From Marinilongibacter aquaticus (GTDB lineage: Bacteria; Bacteroidota; Bacteroidia; Cytophagales; Spirosomataceae): 64,000 nt of DNA. Location: NCBI RefSeq assembly GCF_020149935.1, contig NZ_CP083757.1, positions 930,001 to 994,000 on the forward strand, read 5' to 3'. The notes under the pieces are model-generated. The model worked only from the letters and a program-made list of their open reading frames with translations. It was not told the DNA's origin and searched no databases. Shown here one piece after another: positions 28,100 through 37,240 of this stretch; the stretch's first letter is position 1; each line of letters begins with the position of its first letter. A program made the translations under genes and the position numbers.

Positions 28100-31000
28100 T
28101 TTTACTGTATTCTTCTGTTAATGGGCTATCATGCTCATCTTTGATGATGCTGCGTCCCTCAATAATTTTACCAAAAATGTAATAGAGTCCTGGGATGATG
28201 ACTACCCCGAAAATGGTACCGAACAACATACCTCCCAAAGCGGAAGAACCAATTGTGCGGTTACCGATGGCTCCAGCACCAGTGGCCAAAACCAATGGGA
28301 TCAAACCTGCCACGAAGGCGAAGGAAGTCATCAAAATCGGTCTGAAACGCACTTTGGCCCCTTCAATGGCGGCTTCGAATACCGTCGCACCTTCTTTGTG
28401 TTTTTGCACCGCAAATTCCACAATCAGTACGGCGTTCTTACCCAGTAGACCCACCAGCATGATCAGCCCAACCTGAGCGTAGATGTCGTTGGCCAAGCCC
28501 ATGGCTTTCAAGACAAAGAGCGATCCGAAAATCCCTACAGGCAAGGAAAGAAGTACCGCAAACGGAAGGATAAAGCTTTCGTACTGAGCGGCTAGCACCA
28601 AGTATACAAACACAAGCACCACGATGAATACGTAAAGTGATTCGTTTCCTCTTCGTGCCTCATCGTAAGAAAGACCTTCCCATGCGATATCGTAACCTCT
28701 AGGCAATGTTTCACTGGCGGTTTCACGAATGGCATTGATCGCATCTGCAGTGGTATAACCCGCTGCCGGAAGCCCACGAATCGCGGCCGAGTTGTACATG
28801 TTGTATCGTGTGATCTCGTTGGGGCCTTGCGACTTCTTCAATGTCATGAAAGAAGAATAGGGCACCATTTCCCCGTGATCGTTTTTGATGAACAGGTTCA
28901 AAATATCCGTTGGCAACCTCCTGAATTCTGGAGCAGATTGCACATACACTTTAAAGAATCGACCAAAACGGATGAAACCTTGTTCGTAGGTACTACCGAT
29001 CAGGATATCCAAATTTTCCATGGCTTTTCCGATCGATACGCCTTTCTGCATGGCCACCTTATTGTCGATTTCCAATTCGTATTGCGGATAGTTGGCCGCA
29101 AAGAAGGTGAAGATACCTGTAATCTCTTTACGCTTACGGAGGTTGTCCATAAACTGCTGGTTCACCTTATCGAAATCTTGGTAATCGGTCTCTGAGTTTT
29201 TATCCAACAAACGCAAAGAAAAACCACCCGAAGAACCAAAACCCGGAATTGCAGGCGGCTCGAAGAATTCGATAATAGCCCCAAGGCCTTTCGATTTCAC
29301 TTCCAATTCTTCCATGATCTCGGTAACCGATTCTTTACGTTCCGACCAGTTTTTCAAGTTGATCAAACAAGTACCCGCATTCGAACCACGTCCTTCTGTC
29401 ATGATCTCATACCCCGCCAAAGAAGATACCGATTCTACGCCGTCTATCTCTTCGCAAATTTTCTGCAATTCACGCGATACCGCATTGGTACGCTCCAACG
29501 TGGCACCGGGAGGTGTTTGGATAATGGCATAAATTGTACCTTGGTCTTCACTCGGGATAAAGCCACCCGGCAAGTATTCATTCTGGATGTAGATACCCAC
29601 GCAGAAAATGCCCAGAATGCCCCATGTCACGAAGCGTCGGCTTACAATTTTCCGCAACAAGTTGGTGTACTTGCCCGTTACGCGTTCGAAGATGTTGTTG
29701 AAACCGTCGATGAATTTATCCAAAATATTCTTCTTCTTCGGCTTGCCGTGGTTATTCTTCAAAATCATCGCCGAAAGCACCGGCGTCAATGTCAAGGCGA
29801 TCAAAGCCGAAATTACGATTGAACTGGCCATCGTAATGGAGAACTGACGGTAGAATGTACCCACCGGACCGGTCATGAATGAAATCGGTAAGAACACCGA
29901 AACCATCACACCCGTGATCGCCAAAATCGCTCCACTGATCTCACCCATTACCTCTCTCACCGCTTTATACGGCGTCAGGTGTTTTTCTTCCATTTTCGCG
30001 TGCACGGCCTCGACCACCACAATGGCGTCATCCACCACAATACCAATGGCCAATACCAAGGCGAAGAGTGTCACCAAGTTGATCGACAGCCCAAAGAACT
30101 GAATCACGAAGAAGGCCCCAATCAAAGAAACCGGAACGGCCAAGATCGGAATCAGAGTCGATCGCCAATCGCCCAAGAAGACAAACACCACCAAGGCCAC
30201 CAAAATAAAGGCATCGCGAAGGGTGTGAATCACCTGCTCGATAGACGCATCAAGGAACTTGGATACGTCATAACTGATTTTGTAATCCAATCCTGGAGGA
30301 AAATCTGCACGCATTTCTTCCAGCTTGGCTTTCACGTCGGCAATCACCTCACTGGCATTACTACCGTAGTTTTGTTTCAATACCATCGCCGCGGAAGGAT
30401 GGCCATCCAAATTGGAGTAGATATCGAAAAACTCACTACCCAATTCCACTCTTGCGATATCTTTCAGGTGAATACTTTCTCCATCCGGATTCGCACGAAT
30501 GATTACATTCTCATATTCTTCGGGCTTGTTGTATCGCCCTTTGTAGGTAAGCACGTATTCCAAAGACTGAGCCGCAATACCCGAGCTACGTCCCAAACGA
30601 CCCGGACGCCCCACGATACTTTGCTCTTTCATGGCATCCATCACCTCGTCTACCGAGATGTTGTAGGCCCGCATACGGTCGGGATTCAACCATACACGCA
30701 TGGCAAACCTACGGCTACCCAAAATCTGTGTTCTCGAAACTCCGTTGATCCTGTTGATCTCGGGAATCATTTTTACGTTGGCATAATTGTAAAGGAATTT
30801 CTCATCCATGCCTTCATCTTTCGAGTAAAGGTTGACATACATCAACATACTCGGCTGGATGGGTCGGATAATTACCCCTTCACGTTGTACGAGCTCGGGC
30901 AAGAGTGGCATCACCTGATCCACCCTCGTCTTGACTCGGACGACCGCCTGGTTCGGGTCGGTGCCCGGTTCAAAAATCAAACGAAGGGTGGCTTCACCCG

Positions 31001-31253
31001 CACTGGTGGCATCTGTGGCCATATAACGCATGCCTTGCACGCCGTTAATCGCATTTTCCAGCGTAATCAGGGTAGATTTTACCAATACATCTGCACTGGA
31101 ACCCGGATACGCAATAAATATATTTACCGTTGTCGGAGCAATTTGGGGAAATTGCGAGATCGGTAGCTGCTTGATCGCTAACGAACCGACAAAGACTATT
31201 ATGACCGAGATTACAATAGCTAATACCGGCCTGTGAATGATATTTTTAAACAT
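28092..31253 (-). CDS. RND efflux pump, inner-membrane HAE1-family transporter
   Basis: This is the proton-driven pump of the tripartite system, in the AcrB/MexB class, 1053 aa with 12 membrane helices and two large periplasmic loops. The N-terminus PVLAIVISVIIVFVGSLAI is helix 1. GIVVDDAIVVVEAV in helix 4 carries the proton-relay pair Asp-Asp at about 408-409, matching the position in AcrB. PISFMTGPVGTFYRQFS and GIFGSLFVLKAMG are further family motifs. Lack of the heavy-metal (CusA/CzcA) signature points to hydrophobic or amphiphilic drug-like substrates. It is the middle gene of adaptor-pump-channel. Confidence 0.96.
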   Translation of the reverse strand: MFKNIIHRPVLAIVISVIIVFVGSLAIKQLPISQFPQIAPTTVNIFIAYPGSSADVLVKSTLITLENAINGVQGMRYMATDATSAGEATLRLIFEPGTDPNQAVVRVKTRVDQVMPLLPELVQREGVIIRPIQPSMLMYVNLYSKDEGMDEKFLYNYANVKMIPEINRINGVSRTQILGSRRFAMRVWLNPDRMRAYNISVDEVMDAMKEQSIVGRPGRLGRSSGIAAQSLEYVLTYKGRYNKPEEYENVIIRANPDGESIHLKDIARVELGSEFFDIYSNLDGHPSAAMVLKQNYGSNASEVIADVKAKLEEMRADFPPGLDYKISYDVSKFLDASIEQVIHTLRDAFILVALVVFVFLGDWRSTLIPILAVPVSLIGAFFVIQFFGLSINLVTLFALVLAIGIVVDDAIVVVEAVHAKMEEKHLTPYKAVREVMGEISGAILAITGVMVSVFLPISFMTGPVGTFYRQFSITMASSIVISALIALTLTPVLSAMILKNNHGKPKKKNILDKFIDGFNNIFERVTGKYTNLLRKIVSRRFVTWGILGIFCVGIYIQNEYLPGGFIPSEDQGTIYAIIQTPPGATLERTNAVSRELQKICEEIDGVESVSSLAGYEIMTEGRGSNAGTCLINLKNWSERKESVTEIMEELEVKSKGLGAIIEFFEPPAIPGFGSSGGFSLRLLDKNSETDYQDFDKVNQQFMDNLRKRKEITGIFTFFAANYPQYELEIDNKVAMQKGVSIGKAMENLDILIGSTYEQGFIRFGRFFKVYVQSAPEFRRLPTDILNLFIKNDHGEMVPYSSFMTLKKSQGPNEITRYNMYNSAAIRGLPAAGYTTADAINAIRETASETLPRGYDIAWEGLSYDEARRGNESLYVFIVVLVFVYLVLAAQYESFILPFAVLLSLPVGIFGSLFVLKAMGLANDIYAQVGLIMLVGLLGKNAVLIVEFAVQKHKEGATVFEAAIEGAKVRFRPILMTSFAFVAGLIPLVLATGAGAIGNRTIGSSALGGMLFGTIFGVVIIPGLYYIFGKIIEGRSIIKDEHDSPLTEEYSKND

Positions 31254-31286
31254 TAATCTTCTAAGTTTAGCTTGAGGCCTGGGAAT

Positions 31287-32378
31287 TTATTCTGCGTACA
31301 ATGACAAATTGGTTATCACTGACTCAGGCTTAAGGAAATCAAATTCTATTTTCTCGTTTTCCTTCACAAGACGAAGTCCTTCGAGTAGAATTTTGTCGCC
31401 TTCTTCCAAACCTTCACGCACGACGTAGATGTGCGGCATTTCTTCGCCAATTACAATGGGTCTTGCTTTTACCACATTGTCTTTGGTGATCACGAAAACA
31501 TATTTTTTGTCCAAAACCTCGAAAGTGGCCTTTTGAGGAATAATCAACGCACCTTTAATTGGTGTGGTAATCACTACGTTACCCGTTTCGCCGTGACGCA
31601 ACAAACCTTTCGGGTTGGGGAAAGTCGCTCTAAAGGCAATGTTACCCGTTTCGTTGTTGAACTCACTCTCGATCGTTTCTACGATACCGGGATAATCGAA
31701 AACCTTGCTGTTGGCCATTTTCAGTTTCACCTTCAGTTTCGTTCCGTTGTTCACGCTGGTCTTGTAATCAAGATATTCGGCTTCGGGTACGTTGAAATAC
31801 ACCCACATTTTGCTGTTGTCGGAAAAAGTGGTCAACAAATCGCCTTCGTCTACAAGGCTACCTTGTCTTACACGAAGGCGGTCCATGATGCCGTCAAACG
31901 GAGCTTTTATTTCGGTAAAGCCCAAGTGGGTTTTGGCTAGAGCCAACTCGGCTTTTGCTTTTCCTAATTTGGCTTCGGCCATGGCCAATTCATTTGGCGA
32001 AACGACGTTCTTATCGGCCAGTGCCTTGGTATTTTGCACCTCAATTTCTGCTGCTCTTGCTTCTGCGGTGGCCTTTTGCAATTCGGCTTCGTAGATGTTC
32101 GGCATAATTTGGAACATCATCTGGCCTTTCTTTACAAACTGGCCCTCATCTACGTATATATCTTGAAGGTAACCTTTCTCCAAGGCTCTCATCTCAATAT
32201 TACGGATCGAGTGAATCTGGCATACATACTCTTTGGTAAAAGTGGTGTCCATTCGAATTGGACTCGTAACTAAAAACTTGGTTTCAGCTTCCTTTTCTCC
32301 TTCAGCTCCTTCGGTTGTACATCTGGTTAAACCAAACACCGTGCACAAGCCCATGAGCACAAGAATCTTGTTCTTCAT
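31287..32378 (-). CDS. RND efflux periplasmic adaptor (membrane fusion) lipoprotein
   Basis: This 363-aa adaptor links the pump to the outer-membrane channel. A lipobox ending GLTRC (Cys20) shows lipid anchoring. The domains in order are: first half of a lipoyl/barrel-sandwich domain (EKGYLQDIYVDEGQFVKKGQ near 70-90), a helical hairpin (about 110-150), the second lipoyl half (GFTEIKAPFDGIMDRLRVRQG), a beta-barrel (about 205-290) and the membrane-proximal domain. It is the first gene of the three-gene operon, 33 bases before the pump gene. No regulator is adjacent. Confidence 0.95.
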   Translation of the reverse strand: MKNKILVLMGLCTVFGLTRCTTEGAEGEKEAETKFLVTSPIRMDTTFTKEYVCQIHSIRNIEMRALEKGYLQDIYVDEGQFVKKGQMMFQIMPNIYEAELQKATAEARAAEIEVQNTKALADKNVVSPNELAMAEAKLGKAKAELALAKTHLGFTEIKAPFDGIMDRLRVRQGSLVDEGDLLTTFSDNSKMWVYFNVPEAEYLDYKTSVNNGTKLKVKLKMANSKVFDYPGIVETIESEFNNETGNIAFRATFPNPKGLLRHGETGNVVITTPIKGALIIPQKATFEVLDKKYVFVITKDNVVKARPIVIGEEMPHIYVVREGLEEGDKILLEGLRLVKENEKIEFDFLKPESVITNLSLYAE

Positions 32379-32551
32379 AACTTTACTTTTTTTTAAAAAA
32401 ATGATACTGTTTTATAAAAATTTAGGGTACAAGCATCACCAAACGCCCCAAGGAAACTTGCATAGCCACAGACTATACGCAATAGTTAGATTAATAAAAG
32501 ACGGATTGGTGATAGGATTGGCATTGAGCAATGCCGATAGGGATTAGGGTA

Positions 32552-32977
32552 TCAAATCCTAAACACCTGATAAAAAATAAATAGAGACTTATAAGAAGGT
32601 AAATGGGTAAATTGTCGCTTAGCGTAGAAGGAATAATAAGCGTACGACAGCAACTGACCAACTGTTTGAGTAATGCAGACTTGATGTACTTCGTCATCTT
32701 CTACTTCAAGAAATTTCTTGAACGAAACCAGTTCGTCTTCTTTCTCCTCAATGTCTTGCGTACGCCGCTTTTCATTTTGTTTACCCTGAAAAGTGAAGCT
32801 AGATTTTAGATGAAGGTTATCCTGTGTGGAAAATGAAGCAATCGATTCGGCATGATCCAAGCCTTGAGAAAGGGAAAAAGAATCATGCCTGTGGTACGTT
32901 GCCGTACCCAGCTGAACAAATCCACTTAAGAGGATGATGCTCAGTGATAAAAGGAATCGATGGAATAACTTTATCAT
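32552..32977 (-). CDS. Small exported protein of unknown function
   Basis: I recognise no domain. This is a 141-aa protein from the ATG at 32977 (one codon after a TTG), with a signal peptide (MIKLFHRFLLSLSIILLSGFVQ), a short His-containing stretch (TYHRHDSF), a charged middle (EKRRTQDIEEKEDEL) and an aromatic C-terminus (YAYYSFYAKRQF; YKSLFIFYQVF). It lies 173 bases upstream of the RND adaptor on the same strand. Small secreted proteins ahead of efflux operons are common in Cytophagales, and a metal- or stress-related accessory role is only a guess. Confidence 0.6.
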   Translation of the reverse strand: MIKLFHRFLLSLSIILLSGFVQLGTATYHRHDSFSLSQGLDHAESIASFSTQDNLHLKSSFTFQGKQNEKRRTQDIEEKEDELVSFKKFLEVEDDEVHQVCITQTVGQLLSYAYYSFYAKRQFTHLPSYKSLFIFYQVFRI

Positions 32978-33191
32978 CAAGCGGCGAATTTATACGCTGA
33001 ACAGATGTCAAGCAAATTGTGTTTGTTAACAAGATGTGAATCCTAAAAATTGTTATATAATAACTTTCCAACTTTATGTGCTTTTCACATTTTTTAACGC
33101 CATTCGATTGAATAATAGAACTTTAAGAACAATTTCTTAAGTTCAAACCCTAGACAAGCCATTTTCGTATCTATCACAAAATAAAGAACGC

Positions 33192-33842
33192 ATGAAAAAA
33201 TACCTCCTCGCCAGCCTGCTGCTCGTAGCCGGTTTGGCAGCCTGCCAAACCACTGCAAACACATCGAAAAACACGCAGAAAAGAGAACAAGCCGAAGAAC
33301 TGAAAGGTTTGAAGAAAGCCTATTTTGCTTCGGGCTGTTTTTGGTGCGTCGAAGCCATATACGAAAGCTTGAAAGGAGTAAAAGAAGTGATCTCTGGATA
33401 CAGCGGCGGCACAAAAGCCAACCCCACCTATGAAGAAGTGGGCCGCCATACCACAGGGCATGCCGAAAGTGTAGAAGTGTTTTACGATCCAGAAGTTGTT
33501 GACTTCAAAACCCTTGTCGAGGTATATTACGATTCGCAAGACCCGACCACCTATGGGCAAAACCCCGATTTCGGAGAATCGTACAGATCGATCATTTTCT
33601 ACAGCAACGAAGAAGAAAAACAAATTGCCGAAGACTACAAAAACCAGCTGGCCCAATCGGGTAAATACAGCAAGCCCATTGTCACGGAAATCATTCCTTT
33701 CGAGAAATTTTGGCCGGCCGAAGACTATCACCAGAATTACGAAAAGCTGCACCCGGACCAGGCCTATGTTCGCTCTGTATCTATCCCGCGGTTGAATCGT
33801 TTCAAGGCCAAACATCCCGAATTGCTGAAGGAAAATGAATGA
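33192..33842 (+). CDS. msrA: Peptide-methionine (S)-S-oxide reductase, lipoprotein form
   Basis: MsrA reduces methionine S-sulfoxide in proteins. This 216-aa form carries a lipoprotein signal (MKKYLLASLLLVAGLAAC, Cys18), so it acts in the periplasm instead of the cytosol. The catalytic motif FASGCFWCVEA places the nucleophile at Cys49; GYSGGTKANPTYEEV and the HAESVEVFYDP region follow the family. No MsrB domain is fused. A resolving Cys near the C-terminus is not visible, so reduction may use Cys52 or an external thiol partner. It is monocistronic. Confidence 0.94.
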   Translation: MKKYLLASLLLVAGLAACQTTANTSKNTQKREQAEELKGLKKAYFASGCFWCVEAIYESLKGVKEVISGYSGGTKANPTYEEVGRHTTGHAESVEVFYDPEVVDFKTLVEVYYDSQDPTTYGQNPDFGESYRSIIFYSNEEEKQIAEDYKNQLAQSGKYSKPIVTEIIPFEKFWPAEDYHQNYEKLHPDQAYVRSVSIPRLNRFKAKHPELLKENE

Positions 33843-33907
33843 GCCTATCGCAATAGAAACGGAAATTATGCATAGATTTCGAAGGTAAAAATCAACCCTT
33901 CGAAACT

Positions 33908-34906
33908 ATGCTGCACTTTCTGGCCGAGCTTTGGCAGGAAATCCTTGGATTTCTGGGCATTACAAACGCATTGAAAATTCTCAATTCAGGCGACTATTCT
34001 TCTTTCCTGACTTACGATGGCGTATTGGCTTTGATCAATCCTCTGCTTCCCTTGCTTTTGGTTTTGGAACTGCTCTTGGGTTTGATTCACAAAAAGCCGC
34101 AGGCCAAAGTGTATCGTACCAATTTCCTCATTTACATTTTCAATAGAATTGTCGGTCGGTATTTGGCCATCGGCATGGTAGCCGTATGTATCGGTTTGTT
34201 CTCGAAATACGCTCCGTTCTCCTTGGGAATTAGCTTTTGGGGACTTGTGATCGGCTACATTATTTGGGAGTTCAGCCACTTTATCTATCACTATCTCGGA
34301 CATAAAGTGAGGCTATTTTGGTGCCTGCACGCCACTCACCATACGCCCGAAGACATGAACCTCTCGGTGTCTTACGCCCACTTTTTCCTCGAAGCTCCTT
34401 ATGCCGATACCATCCGTACCAGCATTTGTATACTCTGCGGTGTATCCCCGACTCTCTTGTTTCTCATTATGTTTATTGATGGCACATATGGCGGCTTTAT
34501 TCATGTGGGCGAAAACCTGTTGAAAAAAGGCAAGTTGGGTTTCCTTTCCAAATTTATACTCACGCCCCAACATCACCGCATTCATCACGCACGAAACCCC
34601 TTATACGTTGATACCAATTTCTGTAATCTTTTGAATATTTGGGATCGCGTTTTCAAAACATATCAAGAAGAAGACCCCAGTTTGAAAATTGAATACGGCA
34701 TCACGCGGCAGATAGATTCCAGCAATTTTGGGGATGTGTATTTCAGCGAAATCACTGCTTTGGCCAAAGATGTATGGCAAGCTCCGGGCTTAAAAAACAA
34801 GTTGCTTTATATCCTAATGCCTCCGGGTTGGAGTCATTTGGGCGAACACAAAACCGCAAGGATTATGCGAGAAGAATACCTCGGTCTTCAACAAGAAACC
34901 GTTTAG
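33908..34906 (+). CDS. Sterol desaturase / fatty acid hydroxylase superfamily protein
   Basis: This integral membrane di-iron oxygenase of the ERG3/FAH superfamily has 332 aa and several hydrophobic helices. The histidine boxes that hold the iron pair are visible: HFIYHYLGH (His124, 128, 132), LHATHHTPE shortly after, and HHRIHH (residues 222-227). The family hydroxylates or desaturates lipids; in Bacteroidota, acyl chains, sphingoid bases or carotenoids are candidate substrates. It is convergent with the esterase-like gene, 6 bases between stops. The true substrate cannot be read from the sequence. Confidence 0.88.
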   Translation: MLHFLAELWQEILGFLGITNALKILNSGDYSSFLTYDGVLALINPLLPLLLVLELLLGLIHKKPQAKVYRTNFLIYIFNRIVGRYLAIGMVAVCIGLFSKYAPFSLGISFWGLVIGYIIWEFSHFIYHYLGHKVRLFWCLHATHHTPEDMNLSVSYAHFFLEAPYADTIRTSICILCGVSPTLLFLIMFIDGTYGGFIHVGENLLKKGKLGFLSKFILTPQHHRIHHARNPLYVDTNFCNLLNIWDRVFKTYQEEDPSLKIEYGITRQIDSSNFGDVYFSEITALAKDVWQAPGLKNKLLYILMPPGWSHLGEHKTARIMREEYLGLQQETV

Positions 34907-34912
34907 TTCAAG

Positions 34913-37240
34913 CTATTCGACAAACAAATTCTTACGTACCACACCTTTTTCGTCACTCAGGTGAAGCACGTATTTCCCTGGGGCCAAATGTCCCACGGGA
35001 ACTTCAATCTTGTAATTCCATTCTTGAAGCACGGGCATTTCGAAAACCTTTCGCCCCAAGGCGTCGAACACCTGCACCTGTACAGCCTTTCGCGGTTCCT
35101 TGGTTTCCAAATAGACGAAACCCTGAGCAGGATTGGGGTACACTACAGTTTCTTCTGCGGCTTCCTGTTGGAAAAAGAAGCTTTGTGAAAAGTCCGATGC
35201 ACAGGTAAGATTTTGGTCGACAATATGCAGAACTTGCAATTTGTATTCGCCTTCCTCATCCAGCTTCAATACTGGGCTATTTTCGCTCCACACTTTATCG
35301 TTTCGGTACCAAATGGCACTATAATTCGAATCGAAATTGGCACCGAGTTGGTACAAGCCGTCTTGCAAAATCGTCGGTGTTTCAGGGGTTGTTTCTTCCG
35401 AAACCTTTAAAGCTGGCGACCAGCCTGTCGAGCACCCTGGAGCATAGCGGGCTTGGTAAGACAATTCTTGATTTTCATCAATTTCCCTTGCTTGGCCTTC
35501 CAAGCCGTCGTTCCACGTATAGGCTTCAAAACCCGACTTTGCGGTCAATTGGTGAGTTTCTCCCGCACAAAAAGAAAAAGTACCTTGCACAACATTCCCG
35601 TCTACACGGTAATCCAATGTTCTGGCTTCTTCGGGCAATTGCACAGCCGTGATTTCCAGATTGGGAGATTGCAATACACATTGAAAGGCATTTTCCGCAG
35701 TATAATTGTAGTTTCTACCCGATTTGACGTAAACCTGAGCACCCGTTTCTCCTGAAATCCACTTCACGTTTTCCAAAAATGAATCCGCTTCAAGCAGCAG
35801 ACTATCCGATGGACAAATGAACGTTTGTGCGGCCAAAGGCTTTGGAGCTTCTCCAAAATTAGTGGCTTGTAGATTGATCGAATTCGAATATTTATACCGA
35901 CCAAAAGTATCCTTTGCAACGGCCCAAACCTTTCCAGTGTTGGCATATCGCGTTTTTTCTTGCGTATCCTGCCCGTTCCACTGCACAGGAGAAAAAGCAG
36001 ACGGAAGCGAAAATTTCACCTGATTGTTGTCCACACATTCACTCTCCAACTGGAAAAAGGGTTGTTGTACAATCGGCATGCATTGGGCAAAAAAGTGATC
36101 GTCTAGCTTTTGGAGCCAAGCATGGGCCAAAAGTCCCAAACCCCTCTCTGTGGGCGTATCGGCAAAATGTACACCGTCTGGTCGAGGAATTTGTAAATTG
36201 TCTGTAAAAGGCCCTTCGAAAATATTGAAATTGGTTTCATTGATAATCCGATTTTGAGCCCGCAGCACTTTATCGGAAGTTCGGCCATCGCTGTACGAAA
36301 CCCGAGAAACCATCCAAGCCACATTTTCGCCCAAGTCGCGTCGCGATTGCTCTATTGTAAACTTATAATTTTGATAAGTTTCTTCTTCATCGGGTACTCC
36401 CGGAAAGGTATCCGTTTCGCCCTGATGCCATAAAACCGCACGCACACCCAACAAAGAAGCGTACAATTGTAGGCAGTTTTTCAGGTTTTGATAGGGAAAA
36501 CCCAAGGCAAAATAATTGCGAAAAATGGCACTGAAGGTGTATTTCCCCATTGCACTTTCGTACCAGTTGACCGACAAAGTGCCTGTCAAAGCCGAATTAA
36601 AAAAGAGAATGGGTACACCGAGTTTTAGAGCCAAGCTGTCACCTACCTCTCCCCAACACCAAGGCGTTTGGGCCATCGGCCCCATGTTGCTATTGTCATC
36701 CAAGTGACTGAAAGATAGAGGTAACTTGGGGGGTGAATCATTGTTGCCATTGTAATAATTGGTGCAATTTACGCGGTCGTCCTTTGCTCCGCCGCCACCA
36801 TAACCCGGCACACCTTGGGCATTCGACTGCCCCGAAATAATGAACACCTCGCCTACCCCAACACGGGAAATCCGCTGGGTAAACAAAATTTCTTGTTCTT
36901 TCTGGGCTCGGATTTCCATTATGTACCAACCGCCTTCGGCTGCTACTTCGCCTTGAAAATAACCTTGTTTTGATGTGTTTTCCAAAGGTGCCCAATCGCG
37001 GTAAAGCACTTCTTCTTCCCCATTGCGTTCCAACAACCGCAGCTCCAAATTGTCGACAGCCTGGGCAATGTTTCCCGAAATGTATATTTTGCCCCAGTTG
37101 TTCAAGTCACGTTGAAAAACGGTGCGTTCGACAGGAAATTGAATATCAATTTGTGCTGGGCAATGACCCGATAAAAGCAAAAAGAAAGCGAACAAATACC
37201 AACCTGCGTGTGGATTAGTTGTAGATTTTAGTTTCTCCAT
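34913..37240 (-). CDS. Secreted sialate O-acetylesterase-like protein with T9SS sorting domain
   Basis: This 775-aa exported protein has an N-terminal hydrophobic segment (residues 14-30), a beta-rich domain to about 125, then an SGNH/SASA-type esterase domain. Block I is FIISGQSNAQG with nucleophile Ser139, and the C-terminal catalytic region PDGVHFADTPTERG supplies His and Asp. Beta-sandwich modules follow from about 385 to 690 (cysteine-containing, Ig/PKD-like). A Por sorting domain ends the protein (VVYPNPAQGFVYL; LAPGKYVLHLSDEKG). The likely job is deacetylating sugars or cell-wall/host glycans outside the cell. Its start overlaps the exported Nif3-like gene by 13 bases. Confidence 0.86.
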   Translation of the reverse strand: MEKLKSTTNPHAGWYLFAFFLLLSGHCPAQIDIQFPVERTVFQRDLNNWGKIYISGNIAQAVDNLELRLLERNGEEEVLYRDWAPLENTSKQGYFQGEVAAEGGWYIMEIRAQKEQEILFTQRISRVGVGEVFIISGQSNAQGVPGYGGGGAKDDRVNCTNYYNGNNDSPPKLPLSFSHLDDNSNMGPMAQTPWCWGEVGDSLALKLGVPILFFNSALTGTLSVNWYESAMGKYTFSAIFRNYFALGFPYQNLKNCLQLYASLLGVRAVLWHQGETDTFPGVPDEEETYQNYKFTIEQSRRDLGENVAWMVSRVSYSDGRTSDKVLRAQNRIINETNFNIFEGPFTDNLQIPRPDGVHFADTPTERGLGLLAHAWLQKLDDHFFAQCMPIVQQPFFQLESECVDNNQVKFSLPSAFSPVQWNGQDTQEKTRYANTGKVWAVAKDTFGRYKYSNSINLQATNFGEAPKPLAAQTFICPSDSLLLEADSFLENVKWISGETGAQVYVKSGRNYNYTAENAFQCVLQSPNLEITAVQLPEEARTLDYRVDGNVVQGTFSFCAGETHQLTAKSGFEAYTWNDGLEGQAREIDENQELSYQARYAPGCSTGWSPALKVSEETTPETPTILQDGLYQLGANFDSNYSAIWYRNDKVWSENSPVLKLDEEGEYKLQVLHIVDQNLTCASDFSQSFFFQQEAAEETVVYPNPAQGFVYLETKEPRKAVQVQVFDALGRKVFEMPVLQEWNYKIEVPVGHLAPGKYVLHLSDEKGVVRKNLFVE

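Noticed and set aside
29979-31166. 395-codon plus-strand frame inside the RND pump gene
   Set aside because: It lies wholly antisense to a clear AcrB-type gene; the translation is rich in His, Arg and Asn with no domain, as expected for a shadow frame.
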